64,000 bases of DNA from RGIG3077 sp045541475 (GTDB taxonomy: Bacteria > Bacillota > Clostridia > Oscillospirales > Ruminococcaceae). Within the stretch, counting starts at the first letter, position 1. The number at the start of each line of letters is the position of its first letter. The DNA lies in NCBI GenBank assembly GCA_045541475.1, contig JAZQJI010000025.1:62001-126000 (forward strand), read 5' to 3'. Shown piece after piece: positions 40,652 through 49,128 of this stretch. A program made the translations under genes and the position numbers. The notes under the pieces are model-generated. The model made no database searches, was not told where the DNA came from, and worked only from the letters and a program-made list of their open reading frames with translations.

Positions 40652-41704
40652 TTATTGTGCGTTTTTCATAGCTTTTTCTTGCTTAGCAAGTTTACGGTCA
40701 TGCTCTGCCATAATACGCACAAGCTCTTCATAGCTTGTCTTCTGCGGATTCCATCCGAGAACTGTCTTAGCCTTAGTAGGATCGCCCCAAAGGTTATCTA
40801 CATCTGTGGGACGGAACCATGCAGGATTAACACACACAAGCATTTTGCCTGTTTGAGCATCGTAGCCTTTTTCATCAAGGCCTTTTCCTTCCCAACGGAT
40901 TGTAATACCGTTTGCAGCAAAGGCTTTTTCTGTAAAATCACGCACACTGTGTTGCTCACCTGTTGCAATTACAAAATCCTCAGGAGCATCGTGCTGTAAA
41001 ATCATCCACATACATTCAACATAATCCTTTGCATATCCCCAGTCACGCAGGCTATCCATATTGCCAAGTTCAAGGTGATCCTGAAGACCTTCCGCAATTC
41101 TGCCGGCTGCAAGGGTAATTTTTCTTGTTACGAAGTTCTCCCCTCTTCTCTCTGATTCATGATTGAACAGAATACCGTTAACCGCAAACATATTGTAAGC
41201 TTCTCTATATTCCTTTGTAATCCAAAAACCATACTGTTTTGCAACTGCATAGGGGCTATACGGATGAAAAGGTGTTGTTTCACGTTGGGGAACCTCTTCA
41301 ACTTTACCGTAAAGCTCGGATGTAGAAGCTTGGTATATTTTCGTCTTTTGAGCAAGTCCCAAAATGCGAACAGCTTCCAATATTCGCAAAACTCCCAAAG
41401 CATCGACATCGCCGGAATATTCAGGTACATCAAAGGATACTTGTACATGGCTCTGAGCAGCAAGATTGTAAATTTCATCGGGTTTTACAATACCAATTAT
41501 GCGTATAAGCGATGAAGAATCGGATAAATCTCCATCATGAAGAGTGATTGCTTTTTTAGCAATTAAATGATCAATACGCGCTGTGTTGGAAATTGATGCA
41601 CGACGAGTTATACCATGCACTTTGTAACCTTTTTCCAATAAAAATTCAGCCAAAAATGATCCATCCTGTCCTGTGATGCCTGTAATCAATGCAACTTTGC
41701 TCAT
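40652..41704 (-). CDS. gmd: GDP-mannose 4,6-dehydratase
   Basis: Gmd converts GDP-mannose to GDP-4-keto-6-deoxy-mannose. The 350 residues include ALITGITGQDGSFLAEFLLE, AAQSHVQVSFDVPEYSGDVD, the catalytic TSELYGKVEEVPQ and PYAVAKQYGFW, and NHESERRGENFVTRK. All are canonical. AAAGGAG precedes the ATG. It heads the de novo operon behind its own promoter, downstream of the araC terminator. Confidence 0.97.
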   Translation of the reverse strand: MSKVALITGITGQDGSFLAEFLLEKGYKVHGITRRASISNTARIDHLIAKKAITLHDGDLSDSSSLIRIIGIVKPDEIYNLAAQSHVQVSFDVPEYSGDVDALGVLRILEAVRILGLAQKTKIYQASTSELYGKVEEVPQRETTPFHPYSPYAVAKQYGFWITKEYREAYNMFAVNGILFNHESERRGENFVTRKITLAAGRIAEGLQDHLELGNMDSLRDWGYAKDYVECMWMILQHDAPEDFVIATGEQHSVRDFTEKAFAANGITIRWEGKGLDEKGYDAQTGKMLVCVNPAWFRPTDVDNLWGDPTKAKTVLGWNPQKTSYEELVRIMAEHDRKLAKQEKAMKNAQ

Positions 41705-41746
41705 AATTTATTCTCCTTTAAATAATTAAATATCATTTCGAGTTAC

Positions 41747-41775
41747 ATTGTATCAGAAAACGCATTTCTTTTGAA
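41747..41775 (-). promoter_or_regulatory. Promoter of gmd-fcl-manC
   Basis: Minus strand TTCAAA (41775-41770), 17-nt spacer, TACAAT (41752-41747), about 40 nt before gmd. The weak -35 box is consistent with activation by the neighbouring AraC protein, which is inference. Confidence 0.55.
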
Positions 41776-41823
41776 TTCACTATATTAAGATATATTTGCA
41801 CTTTATTGGGTTTTGCATTTTGT

Positions 41824-41873
41824 AAAAAACAAAGCCGGATTAATGTGATAATAATCTCACTTAACCCAGCTTT
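41824..41873 (-). terminator. Terminator overlapping the araC stop codon
   Basis: On the minus strand AAAGCTGGGTTAAGTGA and TCACATTAATCCGGCTTT pair with few mismatches, followed by GTTTTTT. The upstream arm includes the last codons of the regulator. Confidence 0.75.
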
Positions 41874-42750
41874 TTCTATATTCCGAAGGACTCAGCCCTT
41901 CTACTTTTTTAAAAACTCTGCTAAAATAGTGCAGACTATTCATACCGCAGGAATAAGCTATTTCCTCAACAGTTTTATCGGTAAAGCGTAAAAGCCGCTT
42001 TGCTTTTGTAATACGCATGTGAATCATATATTCGTTGATGCCCATACCATACTGTTGTTTGAAAATCTCTAATAAATAAAATTTGTTTATATAAAACTTT
42101 GCGCTCAAATCATCAAGTGTGATTTTTTGCGTATAATTTTCATCAAGATATTCTTTTATGCTGCGCAATTCAGGAATTTTGGTGCTTGAAGTACCCAAAT
42201 ATGCTGCCTGTGTTTCTTCCATCAACAGCACAAGCAAACCCGAAAGCTTTTCGTGAAGCTTCATATCACGCACATAACTTGTAGACGAAGCTATCTCATA
42301 CAAGTGAGAAAGAACAGCAAAATATTCATTATAATTATTTGTTGAAAAACAAACTTTTCCACCGCGTGAAATATACTTTTCATAAATCTTGTCCATATTT
42401 TCGCCGCTAAAATGCACCCAACGCAATTTCCACAAATCATCACTTGTGCAGTGAGAATATGGCTTAGTGCAATCTATAAAAATACAGTCATTCTGTTTTA
42501 AAGTATATGTTTCGCCCTTATATTTAAGAATACCGCTACCCTTTTCAACAATAAAAAATAGGTACGAATTCAGATTTTCTCTCGATGAAGTATGTTGTCT
42601 TTTAGCGGTTAAATTACCTGTTTCCTGCAAATAAAACAATGTGTTTTTTGCAAAATCGGAAGAGGTGTAGATAATTCGATTAGAATCAACAGCACTTGGA
42701 TTGTTCAAAAACAATCTATCAGGATTATTTAAATTTTTGCCATCAATCAT
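41857..42750 (-). CDS. AraC-family transcriptional regulator
   Basis: This regulator has 297 residues from the ATG at 42750 (AGAGG upstream; a GTG two codons earlier is possible). An N-terminal cupin-like sensor (about 50-110: IVEKGSGILKYKGETYTLKQ, FIDCTKPYSH) is followed by a linker and a C-terminal double HTH (about 195-295): LDDLSAKFYINKFYLLEIFK and VEEIAYSCGMNSLHYFSRVF. This layout is typical of sugar-responsive activators. It lies 22 nt after fkp, in the same transcript, and just before the GDP-fucose synthesis genes, so it probably controls one or both. The ligand may be fucose or a derivative, which is inference. Confidence 0.9.
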   Translation of the reverse strand: MIDGKNLNNPDRLFLNNPSAVDSNRIIYTSSDFAKNTLFYLQETGNLTAKRQHTSSRENLNSYLFFIVEKGSGILKYKGETYTLKQNDCIFIDCTKPYSHCTSDDLWKLRWVHFSGENMDKIYEKYISRGGKVCFSTNNYNEYFAVLSHLYEIASSTSYVRDMKLHEKLSGLLVLLMEETQAAYLGTSSTKIPELRSIKEYLDENYTQKITLDDLSAKFYINKFYLLEIFKQQYGMGINEYMIHMRITKAKRLLRFTDKTVEEIAYSCGMNSLHYFSRVFKKVEGLSPSEYRKSWVK

Positions 42751-42772
42751 ATCCACACCTCTTTTCTGTTAA

Positions 42773-45766
42773 TTATATGATACTGCAATTCCAAACATCA
42801 ACATCATTATCCTGAAAAACTTCTTTAAGGCGTTTGTGAACATCAAACTTTGTAACACCTTTTTTGAGGATAACTTGTAAAAATCCACCGCCGCCTGCAC
42901 CGCAGACAAGTCTGCCATCAATCATATCAGAAATGCTTGCAAAAATCTGATCTATCAATGTATTAGTACTACCCTTATCAACTTTTTGCGAAAGTTCCCA
43001 GTGATAATCAAGCAGCTTAGCAAAATCATCAACATGACCGCGTTCAAGCTCAAACCTCATCAAAGCCGCTACACGCTGGATTTCATTTAGAGCATAAAGC
43101 GATTCAGGCTCATTTCCGATGTATCTTCCGACAACATCTCGCAGCAAGTTTCTTGCCAATCTTCGTTGTCCTGTATAAATCAACGCAAAACGCTCGTTAA
43201 GTTCGTTTAGTGTTTCTTTTGATATATTTACATGAGTAACCTTAATTTTTTGATCAATTCCCGGCATAGTAGTGATGTATTTAATGCCGTTTGATAATCC
43301 ACCAACCTGATCCTGCCAACCACCGCCGGTTGCCATAATCTGCTCCATACAAAGTACGTGACTATAAAGCGTATCCTCGGTATAGTCTATATCCATAAAC
43401 TCAAACAAAGCTTTTACGCAAGCACCTGAAAGTATACTGCTTGTGCCAAGACCGCTTCCCTTAGGTACATTTGTTACCTCGGAATCCATTCGGAAACCGC
43501 CGCCAAGTCTTGTTAGAATTTCATCAAGATTACCGCCACTTGCAGGTATAATTCCACAAGCTATCAAAGCTGCTTTTTGCAGTGCAAACGGATCATAAGG
43601 ATCACCCGTTGCCTGCAAAGGTTCAATACTGTCAAATTCACCATGAACATCCATATCAGCGCTATCAAAAATAATTTTATGCTCTTCAATTCTTTCTAAG
43701 GTTACTTCAACAGGCATTTTACCATTTAACAATATAGCTGCATTAAGCACAGTTCCGCCATGCTCATTACAATACGGCGGGGTATCACTCCATCCGCCGC
43801 CCCAGTTAACTCTCAATGGAAGATTAACAGTGTGCTTATCACATACAATTTTGCAATTATTGTTGTATTTAAGATTACTTAAGGTGCTATCGAGAATTGT
43901 TTTTTGAATTACTTTAAAACATTCCCTTACGTGAAAATCGCCATCAGAGCTTCCCAAAGCGTTTCCTATATAAAAATGCAAACGCATAGCTTCGCTAAAA
44001 TCTGCTTTTGACAAATGTTTATCAAGCCATTGACGTTGTATTTTTGTGAGGCATGAAGTTTGCAGAATATTCTTTGCCTTCTGCACAGGTTCTCCGTTAT
44101 GGATAAGCTTTGCAAGTTTATCCATGCGCACAAGTTCGCCCATGCGCTTGTCCCACGCAATCAAAGAGCTTGAATCAGCGTAGTTAAACCCTGAACACAG
44201 CGATGCACGTTGTGATTGTTTCCACATAACAACATCACCACAGCCGTTAATCATTTTATATATGTTCAAAGCGGCTGCGACAGCTTGTTTAACTGTATCA
44301 CAAACAGGATAAAGCTGTGCGGTCCACAATGTACGATCAGTACCGCTCCAAAGTTCTGATTCCAAAATATTATTGCTATCCATAAAACTCTTTAAGGTAG
44401 AGCCGAGGAAAGAGCAATCATCAATATCAGCTTTTGGATTATCGTTAATACCGTAAATACGAACAACAAATTTGCCGTCCTTTTGCTTTAATCCATGGAG
44501 AACAACATTGGAAGGTATTGTTTCATCATGAATATCAACATAGGAAAGAAGTACGTTATCTCCCAAAACAGCATCGCTATGCACATAGCTCACTTCAAGA
44601 TAACAATTAGCACCGATTTTAGCCCTGCTTGAAAGCACGCTGCTATATCCGGCTGTATTGTCATCTATACTGCTGCCTACCTGTCGGCTCCAACCTAAAA
44701 CACTATAATCGTCTATGCCATCAGACATCAATCGTAGTATTTCCTGCGTTGTACCAAAGTGAATAAACTTAGCGGGCGCAAGACGCAAAAGCTTCATGCG
44801 ATAGGGGCGCAAAGCGTTCCAAACATCAGTACGAGCGCTTTTCAATTCATCACAGAAATCACCTTCCGGTTTTTCTTTATAAAAACCTTCAAGAGTAGAA
44901 TCGCTTGCAAGAGGATATAGAAAATCGCCATAAAGTGACAAACGAACTGTTTCGTTAACATAATGATTAAAGCGTTCTTCGCTGTAAACTCCGTTTTCAC
45001 TTATCAATCCATAAAGCGATTTTAACATATCGCAAGAGAAAACAACAGCGCCCGTATCTATATCTACCTTATTCTGTTCATTTACCGCTCCATGTTCGTT
45101 AAGTGATTCAACAGTTTGCTTATGTAAAAATTTGCGCACGCAACCATCAGTTCCCCTTAGGAATACACCATGATTTTTGCCTGTATTCACATCTTCTTTA
45201 AAAGAAATTGCAGCCGCACCATTGCCTGAATAATCAATTTGCAAAGGATTGAACAGTAGCAGAACATCTCCTGAAAGCAAAAGCATACCTTCACGAATTC
45301 TTGACGGCACAGAAGACATAGCGATAATAAATTCATCAAACAGCGTGGAGTTTCTGCCATTAGGCAATTCATGCGGCACAGGAGAAAACAGCTTGCCCAA
45401 CGCCGAATACTGAGGAACACGCTTGCTGTCACCGCCGCTATGTATAACCAAAATACGCAGATTGGAAAAATCAGATTTTCCGCAGTGCTCTGCTATATAT
45501 TTTATAACGCCCAAGGTTGCACCGCCGCTTCCGACACGTTTACCCATTGGATCGGGTATAACGGCAAAATGAGTGCGCTGCGGCAACAGTCCGCATTTTT
45601 TACGTTCTTCAATCTGAGCGTAAAATCCCTCTGCCTGCTGTTCATTAGAAGCGGTTAGAATTATATAATCCCAAACGGGAAATCCGCTTTGATTTAAAGA
45701 GCGATTATAATCATCCCATGTATCAAGATATGATTGCTTTAAAAACAGTGTTGATTGGGTTTGCAT
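42773..45766 (-). CDS. fkp: Bifunctional fucokinase / fucose-1-phosphate guanylyltransferase
   Basis: This 997-residue salvage enzyme resembles Bacteroides Fkp (about 950 residues), which turns free L-fucose into GDP-fucose. The N-terminal half (about 1-560) is the pyrophosphorylase: VIPDPMGKRVGSGGATLGVI, HSGGDSKRVPQYSALGK, and a beta-helix-like region with SVLSSRAKIGANCYLEVSYV. The C-terminal half (about 645-997) is a GHMP kinase with LRVNWGGGWSDTPPYCNEHG, the ATP loop PKGSGLGTSSILSGA and the closing VCGAGGGGFLQVILK. Motifs of both activities appear complete. It is first in a transcript with the AraC regulator and is followed by the de novo genes. Such fusions are best known from Bacteroidetes and plants. 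Confidence 0.93.
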   Translation of the reverse strand: MQTQSTLFLKQSYLDTWDDYNRSLNQSGFPVWDYIILTASNEQQAEGFYAQIEERKKCGLLPQRTHFAVIPDPMGKRVGSGGATLGVIKYIAEHCGKSDFSNLRILVIHSGGDSKRVPQYSALGKLFSPVPHELPNGRNSTLFDEFIIAMSSVPSRIREGMLLLSGDVLLLFNPLQIDYSGNGAAAISFKEDVNTGKNHGVFLRGTDGCVRKFLHKQTVESLNEHGAVNEQNKVDIDTGAVVFSCDMLKSLYGLISENGVYSEERFNHYVNETVRLSLYGDFLYPLASDSTLEGFYKEKPEGDFCDELKSARTDVWNALRPYRMKLLRLAPAKFIHFGTTQEILRLMSDGIDDYSVLGWSRQVGSSIDDNTAGYSSVLSSRAKIGANCYLEVSYVHSDAVLGDNVLLSYVDIHDETIPSNVVLHGLKQKDGKFVVRIYGINDNPKADIDDCSFLGSTLKSFMDSNNILESELWSGTDRTLWTAQLYPVCDTVKQAVAAALNIYKMINGCGDVVMWKQSQRASLCSGFNYADSSSLIAWDKRMGELVRMDKLAKLIHNGEPVQKAKNILQTSCLTKIQRQWLDKHLSKADFSEAMRLHFYIGNALGSSDGDFHVRECFKVIQKTILDSTLSNLKYNNNCKIVCDKHTVNLPLRVNWGGGWSDTPPYCNEHGGTVLNAAILLNGKMPVEVTLERIEEHKIIFDSADMDVHGEFDSIEPLQATGDPYDPFALQKAALIACGIIPASGGNLDEILTRLGGGFRMDSEVTNVPKGSGLGTSSILSGACVKALFEFMDIDYTEDTLYSHVLCMEQIMATGGGWQDQVGGLSNGIKYITTMPGIDQKIKVTHVNISKETLNELNERFALIYTGQRRLARNLLRDVVGRYIGNEPESLYALNEIQRVAALMRFELERGHVDDFAKLLDYHWELSQKVDKGSTNTLIDQIFASISDMIDGRLVCGAGGGGFLQVILKKGVTKFDVHKRLKEVFQDNDVDVWNCSII

Positions 45767-45809
45767 TTATGTATTCTCCCTTTTAGGATAGATTAACTAA
45801 ATATAGATT

Positions 45810-45838
45810 ATTATACACTATAAAGGTGAAAAAATCAA
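45810..45838 (-). promoter_or_regulatory. Promoter of fkp-araC
   Basis: Minus strand TTGATT (45838-45833), 17-nt spacer, TATAAT (45815-45810), about 45 nt before fkp. Confidence 0.7.
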
Positions 45839-45875
45839 TAGTAACCAGCCACAGCAAACAGCATTTGCAGCTTAG

Positions 45876-47531
45876 TTAAAGTAAATCTGCAAGATCATCT
45901 CTACCGTAGTGTTTATAATAATCCTTCAAGTCGAAATCGCCCTCTCTGACAACTCCTCCACCATCTGCCGGCATAAGCTTATCAAAGGTCAATTTGGTGT
46001 TTGCTCCCGCATCAATCAAAACTTCTACAGTTGCTTTTGATGCCATTGTTGTATATGTAAGTATGTCATCGGGCAGTTCAAAGCCATTATCAATCATCAA
46101 TTGAACTGAATCAGAATACCCATAAGTCAATGCGTATTTAAAATCATCGAGGGTGGGTACTAATCCCTGGTCAAAAGCGGCCTGCAGATTATTTATATTC
46201 TTTCTGCTCAACAAATGCCTGAGATTATCAGGTGTTATCTCGCAACCGCAATTAATCATATACTCAATTTTACCATCGTTAAAGTGCTGAAAACTAACTT
46301 CTCTGAATGTGTATCCTTTTTCAAAAAAGAAGTCAAATACCTGCTTGTCATACTCTGACAACTCTTCGGAATAACCATTTGTTTTACCAACATTCATGAA
46401 AGGCAATTTTAAATCTTCCTCCGTGACCGGTCCAAAATTGTCATTCATATAATTATAGATAGTTTTAACAAGTTCAATATTTTTGCTATCAATAGCAGCA
46501 CCCAGTAAAAACTCATTGGGTTTTACTTTTTTTTCCATTAAAAACTCACATGTCTCAACCTCATTAAAAGATGCCGCAAATTGAAGCATATCCATAACTA
46601 TTTGATAGCGAGTAAAATATTCACCATACAAGACATACTCTTCCTCATCACATTCATATTCCAAACCGCGTCTATTCATTAAATAATCTATCATTTCAAT
46701 ATTTCCGCAAGAGGCAATTATTGGATAAATGCCATGAGACCTTGAAGACAGAAGCTCACTAAGCTCACAAAATTCATCAACACTGCCAAAATAGGAAGCA
46801 TAAACCGTAATAATGTGCCTATCACCATATCCAAGATCTTCTGAATTATTCTTCACCAACTCCAAACATTCAGAAATTTCGCCTTGCAGCGCTTTTTGCA
46901 CTGCAAGCGGCAGATTCAACTCATTCCCCGAATTCAAATACTGAGTTATCAGCAGTTTCGTACTATGCGGACTGGTTTCAACCTGTGAATATGGCATATA
47001 ATAATCAGTTGAATCGTGATTCAAAAAAAAATCCTCATCAATCTTTGCGCCTTTTTCCAGCAGCATTTTGGTAATCAGATACGGAACAAACTCATCACCT
47101 CCGCCATTATTGCAAGCTGCCATATACAAAGCGTCATGTCCGATTTCGTTTTCGCTTTCAAGATCTATCTCCTCACTTGTCAGCAATGCCGCTGTTTGCT
47201 GAGGTCTTTCGTTAAATGTTGTCATCCAGATCAAATCATCATAATCAGGGTCTGCACCTTGTTCAAGCAAATAAACCATCAGTTCATAGTAATTATCGGG
47301 AACAATTGTAGCATTGACCAACCCTCTGTTCAACACTCTTTGGCTAACACGGCCATCTTCTATCATTTCGTTTATCAATTCCAAATTATTGTGATGTACA
47401 GCTTTAATAAAAACCTCTTCGTCATCCATAGAATCTCCGGTTATATCACGAATAATATCGCCAACAAAACCACAGCCGCTTGAAAACAACATCGACAAAA
47501 TTAACATTAAAGATAATATGGTTTTTTTCAT
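45876..47531 (-). CDS. Ankyrin-like repeat lipoprotein
   Basis: This 551-residue predicted surface lipoprotein has a signal with lipobox LFSSGC (Cys20). The mature part is made of roughly 30-residue helix-pair units recalling ankyrin repeats, for example ELINEMIEDGRVSQRVLNRG, YLLEQGADPDYDDLIWM, LLEKGAKIDEDFF, TVEVLIDAGANTKLTFDKL. Cysteine and acidic residues are frequent. No enzyme motif is visible, so protein binding at the outer face is likely. GAGGTGA precedes the ATG and it has its own promoter. Ankyrin repeats on exported bacterial lipoproteins are less usual than in effectors. Confidence 0.82.
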   Translation of the reverse strand: MKKTILSLMLILSMLFSSGCGFVGDIIRDITGDSMDDEEVFIKAVHHNNLELINEMIEDGRVSQRVLNRGLVNATIVPDNYYELMVYLLEQGADPDYDDLIWMTTFNERPQQTAALLTSEEIDLESENEIGHDALYMAACNNGGGDEFVPYLITKMLLEKGAKIDEDFFLNHDSTDYYMPYSQVETSPHSTKLLITQYLNSGNELNLPLAVQKALQGEISECLELVKNNSEDLGYGDRHIITVYASYFGSVDEFCELSELLSSRSHGIYPIIASCGNIEMIDYLMNRRGLEYECDEEEYVLYGEYFTRYQIVMDMLQFAASFNEVETCEFLMEKKVKPNEFLLGAAIDSKNIELVKTIYNYMNDNFGPVTEEDLKLPFMNVGKTNGYSEELSEYDKQVFDFFFEKGYTFREVSFQHFNDGKIEYMINCGCEITPDNLRHLLSRKNINNLQAAFDQGLVPTLDDFKYALTYGYSDSVQLMIDNGFELPDDILTYTTMASKATVEVLIDAGANTKLTFDKLMPADGGGVVREGDFDLKDYYKHYGRDDLADLL

Positions 47532-47586
47532 GTTGTCACCTCTATTTATTTTTTATAATTATTCAAGCCCTAAGAGCATCATTTCA

Positions 47587-47615
47587 ATTATATCATGATT
47601 TTGTAAAAGTATCAA
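47587..47615 (-). promoter_or_regulatory. Promoter of the ankyrin lipoprotein gene
   Basis: Minus strand TTGATA (47615-47610), 17-nt spacer, TATAAT (47592-47587). Confidence 0.65.
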
Positions 47616-47670
47616 TAATAATGAGCTTATTTTTACATAAGTTTATAACGCTTTTCTCTGCATAATATTA

Positions 47671-47699
47671 TTGACTTTTGTGTCACTAGGTGATATAAT
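47671..47699 (+). promoter_or_regulatory. Promoter of trkA-trkH
   Basis: TTGACT (47671-47676), 17-nt spacer, TATAAT (47694-47699), 58 nt before the trkA start. Confidence 0.7.
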
Positions 47700-47756
47700 T
47701 TATATTTGGATACTTTGGCTACAATAATATTAATATATATTGCGGATGGTAAAGAA

Positions 47757-49115
47757 ATGAAAATTGTTATTATTGGCAACGGAAAGGTTGGAAGTAATCT
47801 TTCCTCACTTTTAGTTAAAGAAGGACACGACATTACTGTTATTGACAACAAAGCAGGACACCTGCGTAAAACACAGGACACACAGGATGTAATGTGCATT
47901 GAAGGAAACGGCGCAAACGCAGAGGTGCAGTTGGAAGCAGCTGTCAACAAAGCAGGTATGCTTGTTGCAACAACACCGCACGATGAAACAAATATGCTTT
48001 GCTGCCTTATAGCAAAACGTCTTGGTGCAGGCAGAACAATATCACGCGTGCGTGACCCTGAATATTTCAGCCAGATTGACCTTATCAAAGAAGATTTAGG
48101 TCTTTCAATGGTTATTAATCCTGAACGCATGACGGCTGACGAAATATTCCGTGTTTTAGTTTTTTCGGCTGCAGCAAAAGTAGAAGTATTTGCAAAAGGT
48201 CGTGTTGAGCTTGTTGAACACAAGCTTACTGAAAGTTCGGCTTTTTGCAATATGAGCCTTGCAGAAATCTATCAAAAAACAAAAATCAAATTCCTTATAT
48301 GCGCAGTGGAACGAGGTACGGACATATTCATTCCGAGTGGTGACTTTATACTGCGCGCAGGTGACAGAATTAACGTTTCGACATCTCATAAAGACGTTGA
48401 AAAGCTTTTCCGTTCAGCAGGAATGATGAAGGATAAAATCAAAACCGTTATGATTGTAGGCGGCGGAAGAATAGGATTTTACCTTGCAATGCAGCTTTCT
48501 GCTCTCGGTATGAGAGTAAAAATTATTGATAACAACTACGAGCGCTGCAAAGAACTTGCAGAACTGCTTGACAAGGTTACTGTAATTCATGGTGACGGAA
48601 CCGACCACGACCTTCTTCTTGAAGAAGGCCTTGCTGATGCTGATTCCTTTGTTGCCTTAACAGGAATTGATGAAGTTAACATAATTACAGCACTTTATGC
48701 TAAAAACAACAGCGAAGCAAAGGTTATTGCAAAGGTTAACCGTGAAAGCTACGTTAATTTAACCTCTCAACTCGGTTTAGATAGCGTAATATCCCCTAAA
48801 TATCTTACAACAAGCAATATTTTGAGCTATGTACGCTCTCTTGAAAACGCCGCAGACAGCAACATTGAATCACTTTACAAAATTGTTGGAGATAGGGTTG
48901 AAGCAATACAATTCAACATCAAAAACCCCATTCCTGATTTAGTCGGCATAAGATTGCGTGATTTAAAGCTTAAGAAAAACACGCTGATATGTGCTATTAT
49001 AAGAAAACGCAACGTAATAATTCCCGGTGGTGATGATACAATAGAGATCGGCGATTCTGTCGTTTTGGTTTCTAAAGATTATCATTTTGGCGATATAAGA
49101 GATATTTTGGACTAA
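47757..49115 (+). CDS. trkA: Trk potassium uptake regulator TrkA
   Basis: This peripheral subunit gates the TrkH channel in response to nucleotides. It has 452 residues from the ATG at 47757; an in-frame ATG at 47706 lies almost on the promoter. Two tandem RCK units are visible: IVIIGNGKVGSNLSSLLVKE (about 3-22) and MIVGGGRIGFYLAMQLSALG (about 230), each with an acidic residue at the end of the second strand for NAD(H), and each followed by a TrkA-C domain (GDFILRAGDRINVSTSH; GDDTIEIGDSVVLVS). trkH starts 13 nt later. Confidence 0.96.
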   Translation: MKIVIIGNGKVGSNLSSLLVKEGHDITVIDNKAGHLRKTQDTQDVMCIEGNGANAEVQLEAAVNKAGMLVATTPHDETNMLCCLIAKRLGAGRTISRVRDPEYFSQIDLIKEDLGLSMVINPERMTADEIFRVLVFSAAAKVEVFAKGRVELVEHKLTESSAFCNMSLAEIYQKTKIKFLICAVERGTDIFIPSGDFILRAGDRINVSTSHKDVEKLFRSAGMMKDKIKTVMIVGGGRIGFYLAMQLSALGMRVKIIDNNYERCKELAELLDKVTVIHGDGTDHDLLLEEGLADADSFVALTGIDEVNIITALYAKNNSEAKVIAKVNRESYVNLTSQLGLDSVISPKYLTTSNILSYVRSLENAADSNIESLYKIVGDRVEAIQFNIKNPIPDLVGIRLRDLKLKKNTLICAIIRKRNVIIPGGDDTIEIGDSVVLVSKDYHFGDIRDILD

Positions 49116-49128
49116 ACGGAGTATCGCG

